A DNA stretch of 64,000 nucleotides from contig PHCF01000001.1 of assembly GCA_002842145.1 (NCBI GenBank), forward strand, positions 1 through 64,000, given 5' to 3'. Of the stretch, positions 42,371 to 52,540 are shown in pieces. How positions within the stretch are numbered: the first letter of the stretch is position 1; each line of letters starts with the position of its first letter. The stretch comes from Betaproteobacteria bacterium HGW-Betaproteobacteria-6. Lineage in GTDB: Bacteria > Pseudomonadota > Gammaproteobacteria > Burkholderiales > Rhodocyclaceae. The position numbers and the translations under genes are program-made. The notes beneath the pieces are model-generated. The model was not told the origin of the DNA. It did not search any database and saw nothing but the letters and a program-made list of their open reading frames with translations.

Positions 42371-43717
42371 TCAGAGCTCGGTGAGTTCGAAGGGCAGCGT
42401 GAAGCTGAAGCAACTGCCGACGCCGACCTCGCTTTCGATTTTGAGCGTGCCACCCAACAGTTGAATCAGTCTGCGGGCAATCGGAATGCCGATGCCGGTG
42501 CCGCCATGGCGGCGGATTATCGAGCTGTCGACCTGGACGAACAGTCCGTTGAGGGTGCTGATCTTCTCGGCCGGGATGCCCGGGCCGGTGTCGCTTACGG
42601 CGAATTCGATGGCGATGGTTTTTTCTGCAAGGCTGTGGATTTTTGCCGACACGGTGATGCTGCCACGCTCGGTGAATTTGATGGCGTTGCCGATCAATTG
42701 GGCAAACGCCTGCTGCAGCAGGGAAATATCGCCCTTGACGATGGGTGGCAGGTCAGCAGCAAAGCGCTCCAGCAAGTCGAGTCCCTTGCTCATGCTCGGT
42801 TTGAAATAAGTGGCGAGCAGCGTATTGCCAAAGTCGTTTATGGCGAAAGGTGTCGGAATTGCCTTGATGTGCCCGGCCTCGAGTGCCGAAAGCTGGATCA
42901 GGTCGTTGATCAGCGCCATCAGGTCCTCGGCCGAGTCGCGCAAGGGCTTGAGCAACTCTTGTTGGGTTTCGCTGAGGGGTTCCTGCTCAAGCAATTCCGA
43001 AAAGCCGAGAATGCCGTTCATCGGCGTACGCAATTCGTGGCTGATGTTGGCCAGGAACTCGGTTTTGGCCCGGTTCGAGCATTCGGCTACTTCGCTGGCT
43101 TGGGCCAGTTCTTTGAGCAGGCCATCTTTTTCATGCTCAAGCCGGAAGGTGTCCTGCAGTGCGCTGTGGAAAAAATCGGCGCTGCGCGTCACCGCCAGCA
43201 GGAGGATCAGCGACATGGCGGTGAAGGCGATGTGCAACGGGTCGTTGCCGAGTGTGCCGAAAGCCACGGCGAGGGCGACTGGGATCGCGTAGCAGCGGAA
43301 GATGAAACGGTCGGCCGCCAGGATCGGTACGGCGCCGGCGACCATGCCGGACATGACCAGGCCGGTCAGCAGTTGTAGATGGGTGTTGCCTTGCAACATC
43401 AGCAGCAAGGCGCCGCCAGCCCAGACGGCGCCCGCTCCGCACGCGCTGAGCAGGGCGCGCTGCCGCCACAAATGGGCGTCGGCCAACTTGTCCGCTGGCC
43501 CGGCGCGCCGATAGCTGACGGCCTGGCTGATGCGCAGGCTGGCGATCACGATGGCAGTCAGCCACCAGCCATAAACGGCTGAGTTGTCCACCAGCGAAAC
43601 GGCGACCCAGACCAGGATGGTCGAATTGACGATCGAAACAATCTGCCCGAGCAGGACGTTTCGGTAGAGCAGCTCGACCCTGCGGCCGAGTACGAAAGCG
43701 TCAGTCGGCGCTGTCAA
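42371..43717 (-). CDS. Membrane-bound sensor histidine kinase
   Basis: 448 residues: five or six hydrophobic N-terminal helices (about residues 20-180), a short coiled coil, a HisKA domain with [19 protein letters not shown], and an HATPase domain ([36 protein letters not shown]). No response regulator is adjacent. Its start overlaps the end of hsp33 by 4 bp, an unusual pairing. Confidence 0.9.
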   Translation of the reverse strand: MTAPTDAFVLGRRVELLYRNVLLGQIVSIVNSTILVWVAVSLVDNSAVYGWWLTAIVIASLRISQAVSYRRAGPADKLADAHLWRQRALLSACGAGAVWAGGALLLMLQGNTHLQLLTGLVMSGMVAGAVPILAADRFIFRCYAIPVALAVAFGTLGNDPLHIAFTAMSLILLLAVTRSADFFHSALQDTFRLEHEKDGLLKELAQASEVAECSNRAKTEFLANISHELRTPMNGILGFSELLEQEPLSETQQELLKPLRDSAEDLMALINDLIQLSALEAGHIKAIPTPFAINDFGNTLLATYFKPSMSKGLDLLERFAADLPPIVKGDISLLQQAFAQLIGNAIKFTERGSITVSAKIHSLAEKTIAIEFAVSDTGPGIPAEKISTLNGLFVQVDSSIIRRHGGTGIGIPIARRLIQLLGGTLKIESEVGVGSCFSFTLPFELTEL

Positions 43718-44592
43718 TGTAGTGCCTTGCCTTCGCTGGCGGCAAACAAGGCGGCGACATCCTCGGCGCTGAAGCGGTAATCGCGGTTGCAGATGTCGTC
43801 GCGGATGACGATTTCGCCGTGTTCGGCGAGGATAGTCTCGGCATCGGCATGGCCCAGGCTACGGATCATGTCGGCGACCTTGTTGCGGTCCTCCGGGCAG
43901 TGATAGGCCACCGGGCGCGGGTCGTAGAGACGGATGCCCCGTTCGCTCATATCTTCGTGGAAGAGGCGGCCGAGCAGGCTTTCGCTGTCGAGTTCGAGCA
44001 ATTCGGCCGGCTTGACCGTGGCCGCCAGCTGGGTGATGCGCTGCCAGCCATCCTCGTCGTGGTGATCGGCGGCGGGCATTTTTTGCAGGAACAGGCAGGC
44101 TGCAGCCTCCAGACTGCAGGCAGCGAACAGGCGCGACGGTTGCTGCTCGGACTGTTCGAGATAGTGTTCGAAAATCGCCGCGATGCTGTCGCCGACCATC
44201 GGCACGAAGCTCTGATAGGGCTGGCGGGCTTCCGGCATGTCGAGGCTCATCATGAGCTGGCCGCCCTGGTGGGCGCCAAGCAGGTCGGGAACCGGGGCAG
44301 CCAGCACGACCGGGTTGCTGCGTGCCATGCCGCGCATTTGCAGCTGTTCGTTGCAGTCCATGACCAGCAACTGGATCGGGCCATTGCCGCGCAATTGCAG
44401 GGTCAGGCGGCCGGGCTGCTTGAGCTGGCCGGCGATGAGGGCGGTGACGGCAGCCGTCTCGCCTAGCAACTGGGCAACGGTCGGCTGGTAGTCGCGACCG
44501 GCCTGCATCTGCTGCCAGGCGTCGCCGAGATGAACGACGGCGCCGCGAATGTCGAGGCCTTCGAAAATGAAGCGCTGAATGGTGCTGCTCAC
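43714..44592 (-). CDS. hslO: Hsp33-family redox chaperone with a reduced cysteine set
   Basis: 292 residues, GTG start. The Hsp33 fold is clear ([63 protein letters not shown]). Family members sense oxidants through four zinc-binding cysteines (CxC then CxxC) at the C-terminus. Here the positions read VAYHCPED and RDDICNRDY, so only the first and last cysteine remain. Full zinc coordination as in E. coli Hsp33 seems impossible, and the switch must work differently or be lost. Confidence 0.9.
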   Translation of the reverse strand: MSSTIQRFIFEGLDIRGAVVHLGDAWQQMQAGRDYQPTVAQLLGETAAVTALIAGQLKQPGRLTLQLRGNGPIQLLVMDCNEQLQMRGMARSNPVVLAAPVPDLLGAHQGGQLMMSLDMPEARQPYQSFVPMVGDSIAAIFEHYLEQSEQQPSRLFAACSLEAAACLFLQKMPAADHHDEDGWQRITQLAATVKPAELLELDSESLLGRLFHEDMSERGIRLYDPRPVAYHCPEDRNKVADMIRSLGHADAETILAEHGEIVIRDDICNRDYRFSAEDVAALFAASEGKALH

Positions 44593-44933
44593 TTCAGTTT
44601 TTCCGCGTAGTTTTCCGGCGCGAAGCCGACGATGAGCTGGCTGCCGGTGTCGAGTACCGGACGTTTGATCAGGCTCGGGTATTGCGCCATCAATTTGAGG
44701 GCTTTTTGCTCGTCGACCGCGGAACGTTCCTCGTCGCTGAGCTTCTTCCACATCAGGCCGCGCGTGTTGAGCAGCTTTTCCCAGCCGGCTCGGGCGTTCC
44801 AGTCGGGCAGATTGGCCTCGGCGACGCCGGCCTTCTTGTAGTCGATGAATTCGTAGGCGACACCATTTTCAGTCAGCCAGTTCATGGCTTTCTTCATGGT
44901 GTCGCAGTTCTTGATGCCGTAAACCTTGGTCAT
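44589..44933 (-). CDS. ArsC/Spx-family protein (YffB-like reductase)
   Basis: 114 residues with the thioredoxin-fold start TKVYGIKNCDTMKKAMNWL (single cysteine 10), a YKKAG segment and the RPVLDTGSQLIVGF block typical of the ArsC-like family. It is probably a glutathione-dependent reductase. It overlaps the hsp33 start by 4 bp, so the two redox-related genes form one operon. Confidence 0.9.
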   Translation of the reverse strand: MTKVYGIKNCDTMKKAMNWLTENGVAYEFIDYKKAGVAEANLPDWNARAGWEKLLNTRGLMWKKLSDEERSAVDEQKALKLMAQYPSLIKRPVLDTGSQLIVGFAPENYAEKLK

Positions 44934-44983
44934 GACTGCGTATGTTCGTTGCGGAGTGCGAATCATACCAGCCGATGCCGGAC

Positions 44984-46321
44984 CTATCTGAACTCGAAGG
45001 CCTCCTGGTGGAACGCGGCGCGCGACAGGCCGCTGGCCTGTAGTGCCTGGCCCAAAGACCTGCCCCAGGCAGCCGGGCCGCAGAACCAGACGGTGCTGTC
45101 AGGCCGGAGCGTAGAGGCGACTTCCTGCGGCGTAAGCGGGCCGGTGTTGTCGGTCTGGCGGCGGTGCAGGCGGACGCCGGCGGCGTCGCAGAGGGCTTCC
45201 AGATGTTCGGGGAAATCGCCGGGAGCGGCGTTTGGCGTGCAGTAGAACAGATCGGCAGTAGCTTTCGTTGGCGCCGGGGCGGCTGCCAGTTGCTCGAGGC
45301 GGGCGAGGAAGGGCGTAATGCCAATGCCGCCGGCGACCCAGACCTGATGAGCCGCATTCCCACGGTCAACCGGAATTTTTGGCGAAAAATCAAATGCGCC
45401 GTAGGGGCCTTCGAGGGTGATCGTCTGGCCGGCCTCGATCAAGGCGGGGAGCTGGGCGGTGAAATCACCGAGCGCCTTGATGGCCAGGGTCAGCGTGCCT
45501 TCCTGCGCGTTCCAGGCCGAGGCGATGGTGAACGGGTGGGCACCTTCGCCGCGCGAGCCGAAGTTGGCGAAGAGGAATTGTCCGGCCTTGTGACCGGGCC
45601 AGTTCTTTTCGGGACGGCAGACCATTTCAAGCAATTTGCCGTCGTGCTGGCTGATTGAAACGATCTGGGCCGAGTGCTGGCGCTTGCGGCCGATGCGATT
45701 CGATAGCGAAAGCAGGGCGGGCACAAGGCCGGCAGCGGCGAGCGCGGCGGTCAGCCAGCCGAGCGGACTTTGCCAGAAAGTCGTCGGCATGAGCATCAGG
45801 CCGTGGAAGGCGCCGGCCAGGAAAACGGCGCCAAAGGCCTTGTGCACCCAGCGGAAATAGCGGTAGGGAATACGTTTGACGAGGGCGACGACGACCAGGG
45901 CGAGCAGGATGTACCCGGCCCATTCGCCGACATCCTTGGCCAGATCGATCCACATGTCGGGTTCGCCACGTGGTCCGCGCGGGCCGCGTGGACCGGTGAT
46001 CAGGCCGGCCTTGGACAGATTCTTGGGCAGCCATTCAATCATCCAGTGGGTGAAGACGAGCAAACCGGCGCCGATGCCGATGTTCTTGTGCAGGCGGTAA
46101 AGTTTATCGAGGCCGCCGAAGCGTTGTTCGAGCCAGGGCGAACGCGTGGCGAGCAGGATGCCGGCGCTCATCCACCACAGGGCGAGCAGTCCGGACAGGA
46201 TGATCAGTGGCTTGCGCCAAGCCCAAGGGCCCTCAGGGTTGGCGGCAAGTACGTCGGGCAGCGCGAAAACTCCCCACAGAGTGAGGGGGATGAGGGCCAG
46301 GAAAAGCAGGGGGCGTTTCAT
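44984..46321 (-). CDS. Ferric-reductase-like membrane flavoprotein (ferredoxin-NADP reductase domain)
   Basis: About 445 residues: six hydrophobic helices with heme-ligand-type histidines (LYRLHKNIGIGAGLLVFTHW, RWVHKAFGAVFLAGAFHGLML), then FAD-binding (HPFTIASAWNAQEGTLTLAIKALGDFT) and NAD-binding (VWVAGGIGITPFLARL, VWFCGPAAWG) domains. It transfers electrons from NAD(P)H across the membrane, with acceptor unknown. One loop holds a GPRGPRGPRGEP tandem repeat. Another, between the FAD and NAD domains, is encoded by a dispersed-repeat copy (SPKIPVDRGN). ATG at 46351 is an alternative start. Confidence 0.88.
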   Translation of the reverse strand: MKRPLLFLALIPLTLWGVFALPDVLAANPEGPWAWRKPLIILSGLLALWWMSAGILLATRSPWLEQRFGGLDKLYRLHKNIGIGAGLLVFTHWMIEWLPKNLSKAGLITGPRGPRGPRGEPDMWIDLAKDVGEWAGYILLALVVVALVKRIPYRYFRWVHKAFGAVFLAGAFHGLMLMPTTFWQSPLGWLTAALAAAGLVPALLSLSNRIGRKRQHSAQIVSISQHDGKLLEMVCRPEKNWPGHKAGQFLFANFGSRGEGAHPFTIASAWNAQEGTLTLAIKALGDFTAQLPALIEAGQTITLEGPYGAFDFSPKIPVDRGNAAHQVWVAGGIGITPFLARLEQLAAAPAPTKATADLFYCTPNAAPGDFPEHLEALCDAAGVRLHRRQTDNTGPLTPQEVASTLRPDSTVWFCGPAAWGRSLGQALQASGLSRAAFHQEAFEFR

Positions 46322-46419
46322 GATGGCAGCGGAATAGTGTTTTGATGACATCAGTCTAGTCCGCAAGTTGCCATCCCGCTGTCAGCAGCGTGTTTCAGGT
46401 TGTAAGCAAATGAAACTGC

Positions 46420-46457
46420 CTTTTCAATTTTGGCCTTTATTTCCGGTTGACCGTGGC
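46420..46457 (+). repeat. Dispersed uptake-like repeat just past the tex stop codon
   Basis: Near-consensus copy, T-rich strand on +, core GTTGACCGT at 46446-46454, ending 6 bp from the end of tex (minus strand). It lies between tex and the ferric-reductase-like gene. Confidence 0.85.
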
Positions 46458-46459
46458 AA

Positions 46460-48781
46460 TCATTTGCGCAGCTTGGCAAAGGCCGAGGCCATTGCATTGC
46501 CGGCCGGAGCCGGGCCGGTGCTGCGCTGCTGGGGGTGAACCGGCGCATTGCCACGGCTGCTCGGGGCGTTGTCGTGGCGCTTGGCCTGGCTCGGCTCGTC
46601 GCCCATGCGCATGGTCAGCGCGATGCGCTGGCGCTGCAGGTCGACTTCGAGCACCTTGACCTTGACGATCTGGCCGGCCTTGACCACCGTGTGCGGGTCC
46701 TTGACGAAGGTGTTGGAGAGCGCCGAGACGTGCACCAGGCCGTCCTGATGCACGCCGATATCGACGAAGGCACCGAAGGCGGCGACGTTGGTCACGACGC
46801 CTTCGAGGATCATGCCCGGGCGCAGGTCGCCAACCTTTTCAACGCCGTCGGCGAAGGTCGCCGTCTTGAACTCGGGGCGCGGGTCGCGGCCGGGTTTTTC
46901 CAGTTCCCTGAAAATGTCCTGCACGGTCGGCAGGCCGAAGCGTTCGTCGGTGTATTTCGACGGGTTGATGCCCTTGAGGGCGCGGCTGTCGCCGAGGATT
47001 TCCTTGATCGACTTGTTGAGGTCGACAATGATTTTCTCGACCACCGGGTAGGCTTCCGGGTGCACCGACGAGCTGTCGAGCGGGTTGTCGCCGTTCGGCA
47101 CGCGCAGGAAGCCGGCCGCCTGTTCGAAGGTCTTGTCGCCGAGGCGCGGTACCTTTTTCAGTTCGTCGCGCGAACGGAAGGCACCGTTGGCATCGCGGTA
47201 GCTGACGATGTTGGCGGCGAGCCCGGCGGTCAGGCCCGAAATGCGGGCGAGGAGCGGCACAGAGGCGGTATTGACGTCGACACCGACGGCATTGACGCAG
47301 TCTTCAACCACGGCATCGAGATTGCGTGCCAGTTTGGTCTGCGAGACGTCGTGCTGATATTGGCCGACGCCAATGGATTTCGGGTCGATCTTGACCAGTT
47401 CGGCCAGCGGATCCTGCAGACGGCGGGCAATGGAGACGGCGCCGCGGATCGAGACGTCGAGATCGGGGAATTCCTTGGCCGCGAATTCGGAGGCGGAATA
47501 GACCGAGGCACCGGCTTCGGAGACGACAATCTTCTGCAACCGGGCTTCCGGATAGCGCTTCATGACGTCCTGGACCAGCTTGTCGGTTTCCCGGCTGGCC
47601 GTGCCGTTGCCGATGGCGACCAGGCTGACCTGGTGCTTGGCGGCCAGGCGGCTGATGGTGGCGATTGAGCCGTCCCAGTCGCAGCGCGGCTCATGCGGGT
47701 AGATGGTGGCGTGGTCGAGCATCTTGCCGGTGGCGTCGACGATGGCGATCTTGCAGCCGGTGCGGATGCCCGGATCGATGCCCATGGTGACGTGCTGGCC
47801 GGCCGGGGCGGCGAGCAGCAGGTCTTTGAGGTTGCGCCCGAAGACGCGGATGGCTTCTTCCTCGGCGCGCTCGCGCAACTCGTTCATGAGTTCGAGCTCG
47901 AGATGGGTGTAGACCTTGACCTTCCAGGTCCAGCGCACGGTGTCGGCCAGCCATTTGTCGGCCGGGCGGCCCTGCGACTTGATGCCGAAACGGACGGCGA
48001 TACGCTGTTCGCAGGGGTTCTGCGTGCCGGGTTTGACGGCCTCCGGGTCGAGTTCGGAGTCGAGGACCAGCGCGACCTGCAGCATGCCTTCGTTGCGGCC
48101 GCGGAGCAGGGCCAGGGCACGGTGCGAGGGCATCGTGGCAATAGGTTCGGCGAAGTCGAACCAGTCGCGGAACTTGGCGCCTTCGGTTTCCTTGCCTTCG
48201 ACGACGGTCGAGCGGACATGGCCGTGCTCGCTGAGGTAGGCGCGCAGGCCGCCGAGCAGTTCGGCATCTTCGGCGAATTTTTCCATGAGGATCTGGCGGG
48301 CGCCGTCGAGCACGGACTTGGCGTCGGCAAAACCGGCGTCGGCGTTGATGAACTTTTCAGCTTCGTCGTCCGGCGTCAGGTTCGGGTCTTCGAGCAGACC
48401 GAGGGCGAGCGGCTCAATGCCGGCTTCGCGGGCGATCTGCGCCTTGGTGCGGCGCTTTTGCTTGTACGGCAGGTAGAGGTCTTCGAGGCGCTGCTTCGTT
48501 TCGGCATCGCTGATCTCGGCCTTGAGCTCCGGCGTCAGCTTGCCTTGTTCCTCGATGCTGGCGAGGATGGCGGTGCGGCGTTCTTCGAGGTCGCGCAGGT
48601 AGGTCAGGCGTTCTTCGAGGTTGCGCAGTTGGGTGTCGTCGAGGCCGTCGGTCGCTTCCTTGCGGTAGCGCGAGATGAAGGGCACGGTGGCGCCTTCGTC
48701 AAGGAGGGCGATGGCGGCGTTGACCTGGGCCGGGCGGACGCCGAGTTCGGCGGCAATGCGGTGTTCAATGGGTGGCAGCAT
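46460..48781 (-). CDS. tex: Tex-family RNA-binding transcription accessory protein
   Basis: 773 residues with the complete Tex architecture: an N-terminal helical part ([21 protein letters not shown]), a YqgF-like domain ([17 protein letters not shown]), helix-hairpin-helix segments ([17 protein letters not shown]) and a C-terminal S1 domain ([21 protein letters not shown]). It is a nucleic-acid-binding factor linked to transcription and stress resistance. Confidence 0.96.
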   Translation of the reverse strand: MLPPIEHRIAAELGVRPAQVNAAIALLDEGATVPFISRYRKEATDGLDDTQLRNLEERLTYLRDLEERRTAILASIEEQGKLTPELKAEISDAETKQRLEDLYLPYKQKRRTKAQIAREAGIEPLALGLLEDPNLTPDDEAEKFINADAGFADAKSVLDGARQILMEKFAEDAELLGGLRAYLSEHGHVRSTVVEGKETEGAKFRDWFDFAEPIATMPSHRALALLRGRNEGMLQVALVLDSELDPEAVKPGTQNPCEQRIAVRFGIKSQGRPADKWLADTVRWTWKVKVYTHLELELMNELRERAEEEAIRVFGRNLKDLLLAAPAGQHVTMGIDPGIRTGCKIAIVDATGKMLDHATIYPHEPRCDWDGSIATISRLAAKHQVSLVAIGNGTASRETDKLVQDVMKRYPEARLQKIVVSEAGASVYSASEFAAKEFPDLDVSIRGAVSIARRLQDPLAELVKIDPKSIGVGQYQHDVSQTKLARNLDAVVEDCVNAVGVDVNTASVPLLARISGLTAGLAANIVSYRDANGAFRSRDELKKVPRLGDKTFEQAAGFLRVPNGDNPLDSSSVHPEAYPVVEKIIVDLNKSIKEILGDSRALKGINPSKYTDERFGLPTVQDIFRELEKPGRDPRPEFKTATFADGVEKVGDLRPGMILEGVVTNVAAFGAFVDIGVHQDGLVHVSALSNTFVKDPHTVVKAGQIVKVKVLEVDLQRQRIALTMRMGDEPSQAKRHDNAPSSRGNAPVHPQQRSTGPAPAGNAMASAFAKLRK

Positions 48782-48899
48782 GGGTGCGGCAGTGCAGCAA
48801 AAATGGGGGGTGCACTATGCGCAATAGTGGTGGAAAATACAACCATCGCCGCTGGGTGTAGGATATGTTATATGCATTCAAATTGAGAGGAGAACAAGA

Positions 48900-49343
48900 A
48901 TGAAAATTGAAACCTATTTGTTTGGCGCAGTTGAGGTCAGCCCGGAAAAAATCATCAATTTCCCGAATGGCCTGGTTGGTTTTGAGAACAACAAGCGTTT
49001 CATGCTGGCCCATGAAGAAGGCAAGGAGCATCCGGCCAGTTTTACGTTGCAGTCGCTCGACGACCCAACGCTGGCTTTCCAGATTGTCGACCCGTCGACA
49101 CTGGGGTTCAATTACGAACTGGTGTTGAGCGATGCTGAAAATGCCCTGCTACAGTCGCCGGCCCCGGAGGATGTGGCCGTTATGCAAGTGTTGTTCAAGC
49201 AGGATGAAGGCGGCAAGCCGACCATTACGCCGAACCTGCGCGCGCCGTTGCTGATCAATACCAGGGCACGGGTCGGTCTGCAGAAGATCATGGAAAACAT
49301 GCGCCCGAATATCACGCTGTCGAATCTGGCCAGCGCCGTCTAG
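48900..49343 (+). CDS. fliW: Flagellar assembly factor FliW
   Basis: 147 residues, full length ([48 protein letters not shown]). FliW binds flagellin and the regulator CsrA, tying flagellin synthesis to export. A strong ribosome site (GAGAGGAG) precedes ATG. No flagellin or csrA gene is near. It is divergent from tex. Confidence 0.94.
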   Translation: MKIETYLFGAVEVSPEKIINFPNGLVGFENNKRFMLAHEEGKEHPASFTLQSLDDPTLAFQIVDPSTLGFNYELVLSDAENALLQSPAPEDVAVMQVLFKQDEGGKPTITPNLRAPLLINTRARVGLQKIMENMRPNITLSNLASAV

Positions 49344-49366
49344 ATTACTTCGCCCTCGGAGTGTCA

Positions 49367-49397
49367 GCCACTGTCCGTTGGATGGTGGCTTTTTTTA
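49367..49397 (+). terminator. Terminator after fliW
   Basis: AGCCAC (49367-49372) pairs with GTGGCT (49386-49391), followed by seven T residues (49391-49397). Confidence 0.8.
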
Positions 49398-49434
49398 TGC
49401 CTCGATATTCTCGAGCCAGGGGGCATACCGACGC

Positions 49435-50100
49435 TCATGACTTGCCGCGCAGCACCTTGCCGATTGCGCCTTCGCAGGCATTGGCGACGCGCTCGTATTC
49501 TTCGGCGGTATCGATCCTGGCCTGGGCTTCGTCGACCAGCTTGATCTGTCGCTGGACGTAGGGCGCCCAGCGCGTATCAAGTTCCTGGCGGAGCCGGGCG
49601 GCGGTCTGACCGACCGGGCCGCGCCAGATGGACCCGGTGGCAAAACGGGCATTGAGGGATTCGGTCAGCCCCTTCTCGATACTGGCGATGTGCTTCTGGT
49701 AAGCCTCGACGTGGCGCATTTCATGTTCGTAAATTTCCTTGTAGGCGCAACTACCTGCGGGAAATTCGCGGGCGACGTAGACGGTCATCGGGCTGAAGCC
49801 GAAGCTCAGCGTGATCTGCGGGCTGGCGCATTCCCAGCGTCCGCTCGGGTCTGTGATGGCCGGCGTATGCGAGGCGAAGCTGACGGTCGCGCTGCCGCGG
49901 GTCAGGCCGAGTACCTGTTTGCCGGGGCGGGCCAGGGCGGCGCCGATGTTTGTCAGCGACTTGTAGCTGTACTCGGTGTTGGTGCTCAGGCGCTCTTCAA
50001 TGCGCTTGATCGTGACCGATGGCTTGGGCAGCGCGTCGCACGGGTCGGCCCGGCTCGGACTGGTCATGAGCAGCAGGGGAAAAATGAGCAGAAAACGCAT
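49435..50100 (-). CDS. Exported protein with HExxH-type motif (possible metalloprotease)
   Basis: 221 residues with a signal peptide (FLLIFPLLLMTSPSRA). A central YEHEMRHVEAY motif fits the HExxH zinc-protease pattern, as in DUF922-like secreted proteases, and cysteines at both ends could form disulphides. Function unproven. It starts 12 bp after the end of the carbonic anhydrase gene on the same strand. Confidence 0.7.
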   Translation of the reverse strand: MRFLLIFPLLLMTSPSRADPCDALPKPSVTIKRIEERLSTNTEYSYKSLTNIGAALARPGKQVLGLTRGSATVSFASHTPAITDPSGRWECASPQITLSFGFSPMTVYVAREFPAGSCAYKEIYEHEMRHVEAYQKHIASIEKGLTESLNARFATGSIWRGPVGQTAARLRQELDTRWAPYVQRQIKLVDEAQARIDTAEEYERVANACEGAIGKVLRGKS

Positions 50101-50112
50101 TGGCTGGCCGGT

Positions 50113-50634
50113 TTACAGCGGCTTCAGCGTATCGCGATAACGACGGGCGTTGGCCACGTAATGTTCGGCCGATTTCTGCAGGTTGGCGACATCCTGGTCG
50201 CTCAGTTCGCGCACCACCTTGCCGGGCGAGCCGACGATCAGTACGCGGTCGGGGAAGACCTTGCCTTCGGGAATCAGCGTATTGGCGCCGACGATGCTGC
50301 CTTTGCCGATGACCGCCCGGTTGAGGATGACCGAGCCGATGCCGATCAGGCTGCCGTCGCCGACGGTGCAGCCGTGCAGCATGACGAGGTGGCCGACGGT
50401 GACGTTGTTGCCGATGTGCATCGGGACGCCTTCGTCGGTATGCAGCACCGAGCCATCCTGAATGTTGGTGTTGTCGCCGATGTGGATCGGGTCGTTGTCG
50501 CCGCGCAGCGTGGCGTTCCACCAGATCGAGCTGTTGGCGCCGAGGCGGACGTCGCCGATGACCGTGGCGTTGGGGGCGATCCAGGCGTTGTCGCCGAGTT
50601 GGGGCTGTTTGTCGGCGAGGCGGAAGAGGGACAT
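50113..50634 (-). CDS. Gamma-carbonic anhydrase-like hexapeptide-repeat protein
   Basis: 173 residues of left-handed beta-helix repeats ([68 protein letters not shown]). Metal-binding histidines lie in the [14 protein letters not shown] region, as in YrdA/PaaY-type proteins. ATG at 50634 has AGGAG at the right distance; the longer frame upstream only runs through a dispersed repeat. Confidence 0.92.
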   Translation of the reverse strand: MSLFRLADKQPQLGDNAWIAPNATVIGDVRLGANSSIWWNATLRGDNDPIHIGDNTNIQDGSVLHTDEGVPMHIGNNVTVGHLVMLHGCTVGDGSLIGIGSVILNRAVIGKGSIVGANTLIPEGKVFPDRVLIVGSPGKVVRELSDQDVANLQKSAEHYVANARRYRDTLKPL

Positions 50635-50648
50635 GCGGACTCCTTGGG

Positions 50649-50687
50649 TCATTTCAATTTTGGCCATTTTTTCGGGTTGACCGTAGC
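50649..50687 (+). repeat. Dispersed uptake-like repeat, near-consensus copy
   Basis: T-rich strand on +, core GTTGACCGT at 50676-50684, with TTTCAATTTTGGCC and a T6 tract. It lies between the carbonic anhydrase start and the end of the GGDEF gene. Confidence 0.85.
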
Positions 50688-50739
50688 AACGCCGGCGAAC
50701 GGCGAGATCGGCCAATTTTACCTGCCCGGCGGCGGCAAA

Positions 50740-51984
50740 CTAACCGCAATACTCCCGCCAGGCTCCCCGGCCCGAGCGCTTGACCTGATATAGCGCCTCA
50801 TCAGCCTGGCGGATCAAGGCCGGCACATTGTCGGCATGTTTCGGATAATGGCTCCAGCCCAGGCTCAGGCCGACGCAAACAGGCTCGTTCAGGCCGAGGT
50901 CGAAGGGGGCGCCGATCCGTTTGATCAGTTGCTCGGCCAGCGCGACGATTTCATCGCGCCCGACATCTTCGAGAACGATCAGGAATTCGTCGCCGCCGAG
51001 TCGGGCGATGGTGTCCGTTTCGCGCATGTTCTCGCGCAGGCGGCTGGCAACGACCTTGAGCAGCTCGTCGCCGACCGGGTGGCCGAGCTTGTCGTTGATT
51101 GCCTTGAAGCCGTCGAGGTCGAGGAACATCACGGCGAACGGCTTGCCGTCGCGGTGGGCGCGCTCCCAGGTTTTCTGGATGCGCGAATTGAGCAGCAGGC
51201 GGTTCGGCAGCCCGGTCAGCGCATCGTAGTGGGCAAGGCGCTCGACGGCGGTCTCGACGTGATTCATCCGGCCCATGTCGGTGGTGATCCCGACATACTG
51301 GACCGGCTGACCATCGCGGTCCCTGACCGTGCTGATCGACAGCCACTCGTGATAAATCTCGCCGCTCTTCCGCCGATTCCAGATCGCGCCCTGCCATTCG
51401 CCGGTGCTCAGAATGGCGTCCCACATCCGGCGGTAGAAAAATTGGTCGTGCCGACCCGAGCGCAGCACGCGCATGTGCTGGCCGAGCACTTCCTTCTCGG
51501 TATATTCCGTGGCCGTCTCGAAAGCCGGGTTGACGGCCACGATGCGGCAATCGACATCGGTTACCACGATGGCTTCCTGGGTCGACTGGAACACCGTGCT
51601 GGCGATGTGCAGCTTGGCCTCAACCTCCTTGCGTGCGGTGGCATCACGCACGACGCACAGCGTTTGTTTCTGGCTGCCGATGTCGAGGGGGGAGAGCATG
51701 ATGTCGACCGGAAACAGGCTGCCGTCCTTGCGGCAACCGAGCAGGTCGTTGCTCGCGCCCATCGCCCGTGCTTTTGGTGCCGCCTGGTATTGCTCACGAT
51801 AAGTGGCATGCGCCGAGGCCAGTTGCCGTGGCGTCAGGCGCTCCACCGGCTGGCCGACAAGTTCGTCCGGAAGGTAGCCGAACAGACGTCCCAGTGCGCC
51901 ATTTACATACAGAATCAGGCCTGCTGCATCGACCACCAGCAAGCCATCGGGAACCGCCTCGAATATTTTCTCAAAGACTTGCAT
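50740..51984 (-). CDS. Diguanylate cyclase with two PAS domains
   Basis: 414 residues from ATG at 51984. There is a first PAS domain (FEAVPDGLLVVDAAGLILYVN), then a second with a PAC segment (AIVVTDVDCRIVAVNPAFE, WNRRKSGEIYHEWLSIS). The GGDEF domain (YDALTGLPNRLLL, RLGGDEFLIVLED) has an intact active site and an inhibitory RETD site just before it. It should make cyclic-di-GMP under feedback control, as counterpart to the HD-GYP protein at 37336. No transmembrane segment. Confidence 0.92.
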   Translation of the reverse strand: MQVFEKIFEAVPDGLLVVDAAGLILYVNGALGRLFGYLPDELVGQPVERLTPRQLASAHATYREQYQAAPKARAMGASNDLLGCRKDGSLFPVDIMLSPLDIGSQKQTLCVVRDATARKEVEAKLHIASTVFQSTQEAIVVTDVDCRIVAVNPAFETATEYTEKEVLGQHMRVLRSGRHDQFFYRRMWDAILSTGEWQGAIWNRRKSGEIYHEWLSISTVRDRDGQPVQYVGITTDMGRMNHVETAVERLAHYDALTGLPNRLLLNSRIQKTWERAHRDGKPFAVMFLDLDGFKAINDKLGHPVGDELLKVVASRLRENMRETDTIARLGGDEFLIVLEDVGRDEIVALAEQLIKRIGAPFDLGLNEPVCVGLSLGWSHYPKHADNVPALIRQADEALYQVKRSGRGAWREYCG

Positions 51985-52173
51985 CAGTCGTGACCATGCA
52001 ATGCCTCTTACTTCTCCCGGATGATTCTGTTGAAACGCCGAATCCGCGACAAATACGTTGAATTGGATTGCTATCCGCCGCCGAAGGTTCCCCGGTTGCC
52101 CGCTCAAGCCGACCGTGAGCGGAGCGCATTGCCGCGGCCCGGCCGGGCTGGCATGATCGCCGTTCTACCCAAA

Positions 52174-52211
52174 GGATTTCAAAATGAGCGATTTTTCGGC
52201 GTTGACCGTGG
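52174..52211 (+). repeat. Dispersed uptake-like repeat overlapping a ribosome site and start codon
   Basis: Core GTTGACCGT at 52201-52209, with GATTTCAAAATG and GATTTTTCG as its AT-rich side. The ATG of the pyrophosphohydrolase (52184) lies inside the repeat, which therefore encodes the first nine residues. Confidence 0.8.
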
Positions 52212-52540
52212 CACTGCGGGCGTTTCGCGATGCCCGCAACTGGCAACAGTTTCACACCCTGCGCAATCTGATCACCTCGCTCAACCTCGAAGCGGCTGAG
52301 TTGCTCGAATTGACGCAATGGAAAAGCGACGCTGAAGTCGAGGCGCTGCCAGCCGATCCGCAAGCTGGCGAGGCCCTGCGCGACGAATGCGCCGACATCC
52401 TGCTCTACCTGCTGCTCATTGCCGATACAGCGGGCATCGATCTCGCCGCTGCCGCCCGCGCCAAACTGGCCAAAAACGCCGAGAAATACCCGGTGGACAA
52501 AGCCTACGGTTCGCGGGCCAAATACACCGAGCTAGGTTGA
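52184..52540 (+). CDS. MazG-like nucleotide pyrophosphohydrolase
   Basis: 118 residues, with the MazG helix motifs LNLEAAELLELTQW (metal-binding EAAE..E) and LRDECADILLYLLLIAD (ECAD). It probably cleaves non-canonical or alarmone nucleoside triphosphates to monophosphates. Ribosome site AAAGGA. Its start lies in a dispersed repeat, and its end overlaps rlmJ by 9 bp on the opposite strand. Confidence 0.92.
   Translation: MSDFSALTVALRAFRDARNWQQFHTLRNLITSLNLEAAELLELTQWKSDAEVEALPADPQAGEALRDECADILLYLLLIADTAGIDLAAAARAKLAKNAEKYPVDKAYGSRAKYTELG

Noticed and set aside
44000..44020. CTTGACCGT with CAATTCGGCC on its left, similar to the dispersed repeat
   Set aside because: The core has one mismatch and the second A/T tract is absent; it codes for an ordinary part of Hsp33.
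46535..48886. Two long plus-strand frames opposite tex
   Set aside because: Mirror frames of a conserved GC-rich gene; no family pattern.
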